Positions 1-6,645 of a stretch of 10,895 nucleotides of DNA are shown piece after piece; within the stretch, counting starts at the first letter, position 1, and each line of letters starts with the position of its first letter. The stretch is from assembly GCA_964388665.1 (NCBI GenBank), contig CAYMBJ010000104.1, positions 1-10,895 on the forward strand, in the 5' to 3' direction. Source of the stretch: CALCCV01 sp964388665. GTDB lineage: Bacteria > Bdellovibrionota > Bdellovibrionia > Bdellovibrionales > Bdellovibrionaceae. The notes beneath the pieces were generated by a model. The model did no database searches. It was not told the DNA's origin and saw nothing but the letters and a program-made list of their open reading frames with translations. The position numbers and the translations under genes are program-made.

Positions 1-2
1 AT

Positions 3-1079
3 CCATTGATACCTGATCCAAGAGCTAGATATAGGCTTTGTTTTTCCTATGCTCCTGATAGAACGCAAGAGGGTTTGTCTAGCGCAGCGTCTTCTCAAAG
101 GGATTCCGTGGAGACTATCGAAGAAGGTGAATCACCAACTCCTCAGAATGACATGAACAGCGATACGAGTGATGTCGCTAAGCCTGGCGATGCGAGTGAC
201 GACAATCCGTCTGAGTCAACAGAAGGTGTGGTCATTGAACTTCCTGAATTTTTGAATAAACCAATTGCAACTGAGCGGGCACCATGTGGTGGGGGGAAAA
301 GCCAAAACGGAAATCTTTGGTCTTGGTTTTGGGCTGGCGAAAATCATCAATACACAATAATTGATAGAACTAGATTTGAGCGCATTAGTCACATTCAAGA
401 TTTGTCGGGCAATGGTCATCATTACTATGATCAGAACTCATTGAATCCAGAATTGCCAAAGACAGGTCCTTTTACCTACACCAAGAAGATTTTTTCATAC
501 ATCAATCCGGAAACAAACCAACAATATCTTGCTCCATTCCCTGTCATTGGCCTCAATTTTTACGACTATTCGGACTCTCCTATTAGCGGCACCTCAGGAA
601 AAAATCTGTACAGCGGATCCTTGCACCAGCTCGGTAGCTTCGATGCCGAGGGTGAGTTCTACATTGCGCTGGCCTTGTTGAACTCACGGACTGACGGCAC
701 AAGGGAAATTCTAGGAAGTAGTCTTCTGAACAACATTAGCTATGCCCAAGGGGCCGGAATAGTGAATGTTATAATTAATGGGAAAAGAGTGAGTACTGAA
801 AAAGGTAGTTTCAAACTTGGAACTCTTTTGATCGAGATTTATCGAGACACGAATCATGAGATTCATATTCTTGTTAACGGTGTTGAAAAATCCAGGGTCG
901 ATAGGTCTCTAATGATAAACAATGACTTGTTTGAGTTGAGTGGTTTTGGATGGGTGGGTAGTGGCACTTCATTTTTTGATGATACTTTTTTTGAAGGCAT
1001 CATTTGCAAGGGATCGATACCTAAGGATCAGCAGCTTGAAACTAGAGAGTATTTGCGGACCAAATGGCAGCTATATTAG
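3..1079 (+). CDS. LamG / concanavalin A-like domain protein, 5' end outside window
   Basis: The reading frame is open to the left edge, so the true start is probably upstream. A TTG at 6 is available but has no visible ribosome site. Counting from that TTG, residues 24-80 are an acidic Ser/Thr/Glu/Asp linker. Residues 104-357 have the layout of bacterial LamG-like jelly-roll domains: an opening Trp-rich strand, the motif DLSGNGHHYY at 132-141, central strands with INGKRV and VNGVEKSR, and the closing helix KDQQLETREYLRTKWQLY. Such domains bind carbohydrate or protein ligands on exported proteins; the ligand here is unknown. No signal peptide is visible, which fits a missing N-terminus. The next gene begins 73 bases downstream on the same strand and has the same kind of linker, so the two are probably co-transcribed. 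The domain call is fairly firm, the surface location is inferred. Confidence 0.72.
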   Translation, partial: PLIPDPRARYRLCFSYAPDRTQEGLSSAASSQRDSVETIEEGESPTPQNDMNSDTSDVAKPGDASDDNPSESTEGVVIELPEFLNKPIATERAPCGGGKSQNGNLWSWFWAGENHQYTIIDRTRFERISHIQDLSGNGHHYYDQNSLNPELPKTGPFTYTKKIFSYINPETNQQYLAPFPVIGLNFYDYSDSPISGTSGKNLYSGSLHQLGSFDAEGEFYIALALLNSRTDGTREILGSSLLNNISYAQGAGIVNVIINGKRVSTEKGSFKLGTLLIEIYRDTNHEIHILVNGVEKSRVDRSLMINNDLFELSGFGWVGSGTSFFDDTFFEGIICKGSIPKDQQLETREYLRTKWQLY

Positions 1080-1152
1080 AACCCATTTTGAATTGTCTCT
1101 TGCAGAGAATCCAATCAGCCAGACTTGATCCACAGGAGTGGTCAGTATTTTT

Positions 1153-2376
1153 ATGGTAAAAAAAATCGCTTTTGCACTTGGCCTGGTTCTCCTCTTTTCA
1201 CTATTTCAAAACTGTGATGGTCATCGCTTCTCGGTGCCCTCTACAGAAAACGCATCTGCAAACACTGACGATTCGAAGTCATTCGACGATATTGGCAGTT
1301 CTGAGATCACAGAGAGTACTGAGGGTATTGAGAGTACCGAAAATATAGGCGCGAACAATGGATCCGTACCCACTGAAAAGTCTGTGGAGCCTTCCGATAT
1401 TGCATTTCCAAGTGATTTTTCACCAGGCGCATTGCGCGTCTGTGCTTCGGGGTGTCCTTATAAATTGCCCAGTGAAGCGCTGGCGGCTGCCAATTCGGGC
1501 GACGTGATTGAGATTGAAAAAGGGTCTTATATGGATTGCCTGATCATTACAAAAGACCAGATCACAGTGCGAGGAGTGAATGGTTATGCCCATCTGCACA
1601 CCAAGATTTGCAGTCAAAAGGGTGGGGTGGTAACAATTGGTCAGAACACGGTCTTAGAAAATCTCGAACTGTCTGGTTTTGACAGCAGTGACTTTTCGAC
1701 GGCTAGCATTCGCCACGATGCCAAGGGTTTTAATCTGACAATTCGAAATTTATTTTTTCACGACAGTCAGAATGGAATTTTACTTTCAAGTGCCAATGAT
1801 CACATTGCCATTTTGGATTCTCGATTTGAACGGGTAGGGGCTAGGCGCACAGATGGCGAGATCTCCGTTCCCATATATGCGGCGGGGCGATCGGCGCAGG
1901 TTCTGATTCGCAACACACAGATTTTGTATGCGCGCCAAGAGGCAACGGAAATTAAGAGTCGATCTAAGAAGCTCATCATCGATTGTTCTGTCATTGCCAA
2001 TCTCGATGGTCCGGACAGCTACAGTGTGAACACTCAATCCGGGGGAGAACTCATTATTAAAAATAGTGTCATTGAGATGAGTCCCTTGTCTGCAAACTCC
2101 ACGATGATACTGTATGGCGACTCAACGGGAAATGCATATCAAAATAACAATATTCAAATGAGTGGGAATATTTTTATCAATGACAAGGGCAGTGGTCGGC
2201 TTTTCGCATCGTCAGTTCAGGTTTCGCAAAACTTTTCTGAAAACATTTTAATTGGCGGCTCCTTTACAACGGAATCAAAGTTAATGCCGCCAGGCAATGA
2301 ACACTTGCCTTCTCGAGAAGGCAAGCTGGCTCCCTACCCCTATTTGCCTTCACCGGGAACTTGCGCCCCTTTATAA
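1153..2376 (+). CDS. Exported lipoprotein with parallel beta-helix (pectate-lyase/NosD-like) domain
   Basis: The protein has 407 residues from ATG 1153, preceded by AGGAG at 1134-1138 (14-base spacer). An in-frame GTG at 1138 overlaps that AGGAG and is less likely. Residues 1-20 form a basic, then hydrophobic signal ending F-Q-N-Cys21, a non-canonical lipobox that I know from Bdellovibrio lipoproteins. Residues 30-92 are an acidic Ser/Thr linker with a tandem hexapeptide, ESTEGI then ESTENI (54-65). From about 95 comes the usual lead-in of right-handed beta-helix proteins: CASGCPYKLPSEALAAA, then GDVIEIEKGSY and ITVRGV. Repeated short strands with Asn/Ser turns follow (for example TVLENLELSGF, NLTIRNLFFHDS, HIAILDSRFERVG, KLIIDCSVIANL). 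The fold is seen in polysaccharide lyases, hydrolases and adhesins. I see no catalytic motif, so binding or degradation cannot be separated. Confidence 0.8.
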   Translation: MVKKIAFALGLVLLFSLFQNCDGHRFSVPSTENASANTDDSKSFDDIGSSEITESTEGIESTENIGANNGSVPTEKSVEPSDIAFPSDFSPGALRVCASGCPYKLPSEALAAANSGDVIEIEKGSYMDCLIITKDQITVRGVNGYAHLHTKICSQKGGVVTIGQNTVLENLELSGFDSSDFSTASIRHDAKGFNLTIRNLFFHDSQNGILLSSANDHIAILDSRFERVGARRTDGEISVPIYAAGRSAQVLIRNTQILYARQEATEIKSRSKKLIIDCSVIANLDGPDSYSVNTQSGGELIIKNSVIEMSPLSANSTMILYGDSTGNAYQNNNIQMSGNIFINDKGSGRLFASSVQVSQNFSENILIGGSFTTESKLMPPGNEHLPSREGKLAPYPYLPSPGTCAPL

Positions 2377-2461
2377 AATGACCTTGAGTCAAGCTCATTA
2401 CCTAAAAAATGCTACCTTGAATCTCCATGCCATTTTTGCGCCAGGCTTTTGCTTAGCGTCT

Positions 2462-2863
2462 CTAAATCCTGCGTGAGTCGAACTCGAAGAGTGTTTTTTG
2501 ATCGGGCTTGAGTTTTTCAAGCTGCAGGAGGGCGTCCCTCAGAATTTCAATTTGCCCCATGCGCTGCTGAAATTTCATCAGGGCTCCGTATTGGCGTGGC
2601 AGCACCATGCGGAGCACTTGATGGCCGGTGTAGTTGATAGGGGAATAGTTAGACGACCAATAGTGGTCTGTTAAATACTGTTCAATCTTGGTGCATTCGG
2701 GCGAGTCAGGGCAGTCGCTCAAACCGTCAAAATCTAAGGAACTTAGATAGATGTTTATGGTTTTGTTTCGTTGATACATATTCTTATAAAGATAGTGGAG
2801 CGCTGGATGCAGTAGCTCTAAATCCTCTGTGTCCCCAGCGTAATTGAATAGAGACGTCACCAC
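2462..2863 (-). CDS. Hypothetical protein, possibly a gene remnant
   Basis: This is an unrecognised 133-residue frame. It can only begin at GTG 2863 or GTG 2860, because an in-frame TAG lies directly before 2863, and no convincing Shine-Dalgarno site precedes either. There is no signal peptide. The sequence looks protein-like rather than random: an aromatic-rich middle (YLYKNMYQRN, YLSSLDFDGL), two close cysteines in CPDSPEC, and a helical C-terminal half containing LPRQYGALMKFQQRMGQIE and LLQLEKLKPDQ. It lies downstream of the DUF4105-like gene on the same strand. The 250 bases between them hold coding-like fragments in shifting frames, so it may be the surviving tail of a longer decayed gene. 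It ends 85 bases from the convergent beta-helix lipoprotein gene. Function unknown. Confidence 0.4.
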   Translation of the reverse strand: MVTSLFNYAGDTEDLELLHPALHYLYKNMYQRNKTINIYLSSLDFDGLSDCPDSPECTKIEQYLTDHYWSSNYSPINYTGHQVLRMVLPRQYGALMKFQQRMGQIEILRDALLQLEKLKPDQKTLFEFDSRRI

Positions 2864-2977
2864 CTACCCCAAATGCAGGTCACCTCTTTGAACATTGGTC
2901 CCAAACCTACGCCCACACAGCTACAAAATTATGTTGTCCCTTTAGAAGAGCAGATTTTCGCGAGTACAGATCACCGT

Positions 2978-3125
2978 CTAAGTTTTCAAAGTGAGTGCCA
3001 ATAACTCAATACCTACACTAAAAGGAATATACGGTTGGTAAGCAACATCAATTCCAAATTCCGAAGCAGAATTATAACTTCTTTCCGGGTTCGTAACTCC
3101 AATGGCGATTGAATCACATTTTTTT
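2978..3125 (-). pseudogene. Out-of-frame continuation after the DUF4105-like gene
   Basis: Just where the DUF4105-like gene stops (3116-3114), a different minus frame stays open to a TAG at 2980-2978. It encodes about 47 residues with strong alternating polar/hydrophobic strands: SIAIGVTNPE, then SEFGIDVAYQPYIP, then FSVGIELLALTLKT. The two frames meet in an A7 run (T7 on the plus strand at 3119-3125). Removing one A would fuse this tail to the upstream gene. The pattern suits a beta-sheet or beta-barrel C-terminal region, which longer DUF4105 proteins have as I recall them. It is either an eroded C-terminus after a one-base insertion or a tail reached by slippage. Further left, 2864-2977 holds more coding-like pieces in other frames, such as NLDGDLYSRKSALL and AFGVGGDVSIQLRWG. 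Confidence 0.45.
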
Positions 3126-4277
3126 GAGACGGTAATACAATTGGCTGGGAGTAGTGGGAGGAGTTTTCTTTTCGAACATGGATCGCTGTGAATCGAGCGC
3201 AACGGTTAGGGTTCGCCACAAATGCGAGACACAATTATTGAATAAATGATTCCAAGTTCCTCGATAGGTATCGCCATGGCTATAAAATTCATTCCAAAAA
3301 TCAGCCAATACGAGATAAAGCTTTATTTTTTCGTGGTTTTTTAGCTTCAGAGGCAACGAATATAGATTTTGACTATCTCTGCCGTACGACTGGTCAAAAA
3401 CTTCTCGCTCTTGCAAAAATAGTTTTGAACCAAGAGTCCAGCCGAAGCCATCCGCAAACCGAGTCCCTGCTTTTTTGTCGACATTGTAACTAAAAACCAA
3501 TGCCTTAGTTTCAGATTCAGGACAAGGGAGGACATCAACCCAACAAACCTTCATTTCGAGCATCGCATGACCAAAGGCCTCAGCAATTCCCTTTCCCACA
3601 CCAGCCATCAAGTAGTTAAACTGAAGGACTTGAGAAAAGCGATTGGGTACAAAATACTCCTGACTAGAATCCAATTTACCGAATTCAAGAGCAGGCACTG
3701 CGCATCGTTGAGTGTATTCAATTTCAGTATTCTGATCCGAAATGAGTAGCACCCCGGCTTTGTTGCAGAGTCTTTCGTCTTCCATACTCAATTGGGCGAG
3801 CTTCAGGGCAACAGCATCCTCGATTTGCCTCGTGTTTTCGACCTCTGCCTCGCCCTGGATGAAGCTAGAGTAGCCGCCAAAGCTCAGGTCATAGCCAAAG
3901 AAATTGAAAAGCTTCTTGCTTAGAAAAAATCCTTTTTTGCGCAAAAGAATTTTCCATAATCCACATTGAATGGCCAAAGCCAGTTGATGAGATTCATTCA
4001 GGCCCAAAGAAATCTCCATGGTTTGCGCTCGCCAAGGTGAAGTGCCCCACCTATCTTGAAAGTTTTTTGGCTGACCGCAAGGTCCGCCAGATTCAGTTAT
4101 TTCGATTTGCAAATTCAATGGCAAACTTTGGAGAACCTCTGGCAGACGATATTGTAGGTATTGAAGAGCGTCGCCATTCGGCATACGCTCATCGGCGCTG
4201 TGGAGGCTAAGCCCGAGGGTCGGCAAAGCTATCAGTAGAGAAAAAAACAGACTCATTAGACGATAAAATTTCAACAT
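3114..4277 (-). CDS. Exported DUF4105 / Lnb N-terminal periplasmic domain-like protein
   Basis: ATG 4277 is chosen because GGAG (4289-4286) lies 8 bases upstream and it opens a clear signal peptide (MLKFYRLMSLFFSLLIALPT). A longer frame from 4364 would place 29 unlikely residues before it. The 387-residue product has the two landmarks I associate with DUF4105 proteins: a Gly-His motif, AFGHAMLEM (His237), followed by FSYNVD, and near the end FNNCVSHLW (Cys349), about 110 residues later. Between them, FLQEREVFDQSYGRDSQNLY and LPLKLKN match the usual middle section. A His/Cys pair of this kind suggests a papain/NlpC-like periplasmic or outer-membrane enzyme, but the substrate is unknown. Family members are often much longer. 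This one stops on an A7 tract soon after the Cys domain, with coding-like sequence continuing out of frame. It lies 91 bases after the 307-aa gene, probably as the last gene of a three-gene operon. Confidence 0.72.
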   Translation of the reverse strand: MLKFYRLMSLFFSLLIALPTLGLSLHSADERMPNGDALQYLQYRLPEVLQSLPLNLQIEITESGGPCGQPKNFQDRWGTSPWRAQTMEISLGLNESHQLALAIQCGLWKILLRKKGFFLSKKLFNFFGYDLSFGGYSSFIQGEAEVENTRQIEDAVALKLAQLSMEDERLCNKAGVLLISDQNTEIEYTQRCAVPALEFGKLDSSQEYFVPNRFSQVLQFNYLMAGVGKGIAEAFGHAMLEMKVCWVDVLPCPESETKALVFSYNVDKKAGTRFADGFGWTLGSKLFLQEREVFDQSYGRDSQNLYSLPLKLKNHEKIKLYLVLADFWNEFYSHGDTYRGTWNHLFNNCVSHLWRTLTVALDSQRSMFEKKTPPTTPSQLYYRLKKM

Positions 4278-4304
4278 ATTTTTTTCTCCAAAAGGCTTGG
4301 CGCC

Positions 4305-4352
4305 AAAAGAGCGGCCCCCTAAAATCAATGGCATTTCAATGCCGAGGGCCGC
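4305..4352 (-). terminator. Possible intrinsic terminator or attenuator
   Basis: Between the 307-aa gene and the DUF4105-like gene, the minus strand can form a long hairpin. The outer stem pairs GCGGCCCTC (4352-4344) with GGGGGCCGC (4319-4311), nine pairs with one G-U. An inner hairpin GGCAT-TGAA-ATGCC (4343-4330) sits in the loop. The stem is followed by CTTTT or TCTTTT (4310-4305), a short U tract. It starts 17 bases after the upstream stop codon and ends just before the Shine-Dalgarno site of the next gene. It may end or reduce transcription between operon genes or protect the mRNA end; the short U run makes full termination uncertain. Confidence 0.5.
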
Positions 4353-4368
4353 GAGCCAATTCATCCGA

Positions 4369-5292
4369 TCAGGGCAAATCGACCGTTCTAAAATAGGGAG
4401 ACTCTAGCATGTAAATTTCTGGAGCATCAGACGAGAGACGAACTTTCTCTAATTTTGCAATCCAGTGGTTCAACTCCAGGTCCAATCTGTGAAAATCTAC
4501 AGTCACCTTTACCGTCCCAGCGTCCAGAGCGGTTACATTTTCGCCCATCGATCGACATTCAGATTCGACATGGGCATAGTTGCGCTCAGAATAACTGGCG
4601 CTAGAGCTCTTTGAAGCAGAGGCAGAGATAAAGAAAAAACTGGCGTTTCCTTGCGAACTCGAACGGCTCGACCAGGATGAACCATGATCAACATATTTCG
4701 TTGAAATGCACTTTACAACAAATTGACGCCCTAAAAAATGCAACTCATTGGCGTTGGCAAGTTCCGCGAGTGCACCAGGAAAATCCACATCCAATCCTTG
4801 ATTGATGGCCATGCCGACGAGCGAAGCATAATATATACTCCACTCTTTGAGCTCCACCAATTGGGCTGCATGAGTTTGGATATAGGCCCGTATCTTTTCT
4901 TGAAGTCCGGCAAAGTCCCGAGCCGTGGTGGCGTCAAACAGCGCCACCTCGTCGGGATTGACCTGCAAGATTTTAGTCACATCATAACTTTCGTGCCGAC
5001 TAGAAGAATCCTCCCGCGAAAGATTCGCCAATCCGCCAATCGAAAAGTTGGCCTTGCTATTGTGAGAAGAACTCGACTCAACGTGTTTGACCACAACTTC
5101 TTGGTACAATTGTTTCAATACCGTTGAATCGACTACAACTTCCCTGCCGACTTGCAGTTGAGCCGTGAGAATTCTCATTTGATTTTTTGCCCGTTGCATT
5201 TCACTTTCAAGGTGAACTTCATTTGCAAAAGTGCATTGACTAGAAAGACCGATTAAGAGGAAAGTAAAAAGGTATTTTTTAAGTTTTTTCAT
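4369..5292 (-). CDS. Exported protein with two Ser-rich beta-hairpin-like segments
   Basis: The 307-residue product starts at ATG 5292 behind AAAGGA, about 6 bases away. It has a type I signal peptide with likely cleavage at T-F-A|N (residues 21-24). I do not recognise a family. Two stretches stand out. Residues 66-107 run from EVVVKHVESSSS through NFSIGGLANLS to SSSRHESYDV. Residues 191-246 run from FVVKCISTKYV through SSWSSRSSS and ASFFFISASASKSS to SERNYAHVESEC. Each is an alternating Ser/Thr-rich, beta-prone hairpin flanked by similar strands, with Cys195 and Cys246 at the base of the second. Helical segments lie between them. Amphipathic Ser-rich hairpins of this look occur in beta-pore-forming toxins (aerolysin-like, MACPF), but no other hallmark is present, so that is only a hypothesis. 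A stable surface or adhesin role is equally open. It is the middle gene of the leftward operon. Confidence 0.6.
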   Translation of the reverse strand: MKKLKKYLFTFLLIGLSSQCTFANEVHLESEMQRAKNQMRILTAQLQVGREVVVDSTVLKQLYQEVVVKHVESSSSHNSKANFSIGGLANLSREDSSSRHESYDVTKILQVNPDEVALFDATTARDFAGLQEKIRAYIQTHAAQLVELKEWSIYYASLVGMAINQGLDVDFPGALAELANANELHFLGRQFVVKCISTKYVDHGSSWSSRSSSQGNASFFFISASASKSSSASYSERNYAHVESECRSMGENVTALDAGTVKVTVDFHRLDLELNHWIAKLEKVRLSSDAPEIYMLESPYFRTVDLP

Positions 5293-5331
5293 ATTGAATC
5301 CTTTGCAATTATTAAATTGGTTTTTTTTGAA

Positions 5332-6444
5332 TTAATTTCTTCTTTTTTGAACGCAGTAATTTAGCAAATCATAGTCAGGCAGAACTGAATCGTTTTTTAT
5401 GACGCAATTTTCGAGAGCTTGCAAAGCGAACATATTGTAATTCCCTAGCACAAATTTCGTGCAAAAAGTGCCCGGAGAATCCCGGTGAAGGTCTAGTGAG
5501 TCCACATAGTACCAATCACTCTGATTGTAGTATCCGCCTCCTAGTTTAAGTACAGTGGCAATCGATCTTTGACACATTCGCAGTTTTTCATCATTTGAAG
5601 GGGCCTGCACGACAGGAGTTTGCAGTTCTTTTTTTGCCCTTCTCGGTGGTCGAGGAAGCACTATGTTGTATGATTTCTCCCTGATTTGAATCTTGAATTC
5701 TTCTATCAAATCCTTTAGATCAGTTGAAAAATTGTGATCAGATCCGAAAATTTCGGCAACTGCCTCCTGGGTTTCCTGCACCTCAGTTGTGTACCAAAAG
5801 GCTTCTGTTCCACCGCCTCGCGTGATTTCATCCGAAAATACGACGAACATTTTTCCATTTAGATCCCGAATATAAATTGGTAGAGAGACTCCGGCGGCAA
5901 TCACTTCTGCAATCCCGTCATTTGTAAATTCTGAAATCGCATTGTGTTCCTTTATGATGTCAGCTGCTCTCTTTGCATACAGAGCTGTCACTCTTCTTAA
6001 GAAGTTCAATGCATCAATAAAGTGACCCGCCCGCTTTTCTTTTAAAGCTCGAGCGATTTTCTCGCGCATTGGCAAAGGCATATCATTAAAGGTTTTACCA
6101 AAAAATTCGCCAAGGCTGACGTCGGGAATGAAAAACGACTCCTGGCTGACAATTTGGGGATCAATTCCAAGTATTTCTCGGATATTTGTCCATTCATTAA
6201 ATGCAAGTTGGAGTCCAGCGGTTGGACTGGAGGTAGACTCAATCTTTTTTAGGATTTGCCCTTGCCTCTGCAGCATTTCACTCGAACTGCGAATCAAAGC
6301 TTCGTTTTCGGATTCCATCACAGGGGCAGGAACTTCTGCCACTTTGAGTTCGACTCTGGGATCCCATGAGGCCATCGCAAAATTCGCAATGAGAAAAAAG
6401 CCCGCAATTAGACCTAATTGTTTCTGGAACATACTTTTAAACAT
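5332..6444 (-). CDS. Exported protein of unknown function with four C-terminal cysteines
   Basis: The 370-residue product starts at ATG 6444 with AAGGAGA 5-6 bases upstream, the best ribosome site of the operon. Its signal peptide (hydrophobic core LIAGFFLIANF) is probably cleaved at A-M-A|S near residue 25. The mature N-terminal two thirds are mainly helical, for example EMLQRQGQILKKIES and MREKIARALKEKRAGHF. A beta-rich patch follows (LPIYIRDLNGKMFVVFSDE). A basic Pro-rich linker (LPRPPRRAKKE, about 265-275) leads to a compact C-terminal unit with Cys291, Cys328, Cys347 and Cys364, likely two disulfides, and aromatic residues in GGGYYNQSDWYYVDS. No family was recognised. It is first in a leftward operon, 39 bases ahead of the Ser-rich gene, and has a plausible promoter just upstream, so it is probably co-expressed with the next two exported proteins. 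Confidence 0.65.
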   Translation of the reverse strand: MFKSMFQKQLGLIAGFFLIANFAMASWDPRVELKVAEVPAPVMESENEALIRSSSEMLQRQGQILKKIESTSSPTAGLQLAFNEWTNIREILGIDPQIVSQESFFIPDVSLGEFFGKTFNDMPLPMREKIARALKEKRAGHFIDALNFLRRVTALYAKRAADIIKEHNAISEFTNDGIAEVIAAGVSLPIYIRDLNGKMFVVFSDEITRGGGTEAFWYTTEVQETQEAVAEIFGSDHNFSTDLKDLIEEFKIQIREKSYNIVLPRPPRRAKKELQTPVVQAPSNDEKLRMCQRSIATVLKLGGGYYNQSDWYYVDSLDLHRDSPGTFCTKFVLGNYNMFALQALENCVIKNDSVLPDYDLLNYCVQKRRN

Positions 6445-6485
6445 AAAACTCTCCTTTTGGGTTGAGGTGGTTTGGGGGCATAACG

Positions 6486-6514
6486 AAAATAGCGACGACG
6501 CAGGACTGGCTCAA
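6486..6514 (-). promoter_or_regulatory. Candidate sigma70-type promoter of the leftward operon
   Basis: On the minus strand, TTGAGC (6514-6509) and TATTTT (6491-6486) are separated by exactly 17 bases, each matching four of six consensus positions. The predicted transcript would begin near 6479, leaving a 5' leader of about 35 bases before ATG 6444 with its strong Shine-Dalgarno site. The -35 hexamer lies inside the inverted repeat at 6504-6520, so a protein bound there would be expected to affect this promoter. Confidence 0.45.
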
Positions 6515-6520
6515 CCAGTC
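6504..6520. repeat. Perfect inverted repeat, candidate operator of the divergent region
   Basis: GACTGG-CTCAA-CCAGTC is a perfect 6-bp inverted repeat with a 5-base centre. It lies between two divergent transcription units, covering the -35 of the leftward promoter and lying 13 bases upstream of the rightward TACAAT hexamer. It has no U tract, so it is unlikely to be a terminator. Its place fits an operator for a dimeric regulator. The obvious local candidate is the TPR-winged-helix protein encoded at 8153-9373, but that link is inference. Confidence 0.4.
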
Positions 6521-6533
6521 AATTCGGACATTT

Positions 6534-6539
6534 TACAAT
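6534..6539 (+). promoter_or_regulatory. Candidate -10 hexamer for the protease operon
   Basis: TACAAT matches five of six bases of the sigma70 -10 consensus. At 17-base spacing the -35 position (6511-6516, TCAACC) is poor and falls in the inverted repeat, as expected for an activator-dependent promoter. It would start transcription near 6546, after the far-upstream ATG 6538, which argues that the protease start lies further down. Confidence 0.3.
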
Positions 6540-6645
6540 GGTGACGTCCCAAACTTGTCACATCGTCAATTTTTTCGACAACAGAACCATTGGCTTTTTG
6601 AAAACGCCGGAAAAATCGGTGGAACGAAGATTGCTGTTTCAATTG

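Noticed and set aside
1138..1152. GTG start for the beta-helix lipoprotein
   Set aside because: The GTG overlaps the AGGAG that should serve as ribosome site; ATG 1153 gives a cleaner lipoprotein signal.
1312..1347. CRISPR or variable-number repeat
   Set aside because: There are only two imperfect 18-bp units inside a coding linker, and no spacer-repeat pattern anywhere in the window.
2377..2461. Bidirectional terminator between convergent genes
   Set aside because: Only five-base arms (TCAAG and CTTGA) separated by over 20 bases and no proper U tract.
4738..5127. 129-residue plus-strand open frame
   Set aside because: It is antisense to the Ser-rich exported protein, whose frame has a good ribosome site and signal peptide; the plus frame has neither and no recognisable domain.
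5233..5247. Lipobox at Cys20 of the Ser-rich protein (S-S-Q-C)
   Set aside because: A good type I cleavage site, T-F-A|N, follows four residues later, and S-S-Q is a poor lipobox, so I treat it as a soluble exported protein.
6128..6544. 138-residue plus-strand open frame
   Set aside because: It is antisense to the 370-aa gene and runs through the divergent promoter region; it has low-quality composition and no ribosome site.
6541..6565. GTGAC-N11-GTCAC inverted repeat as a CRP-type site
   Set aside because: The spacing is wrong for a CRP/FNR site (N6 expected) and the arms are only five bases.
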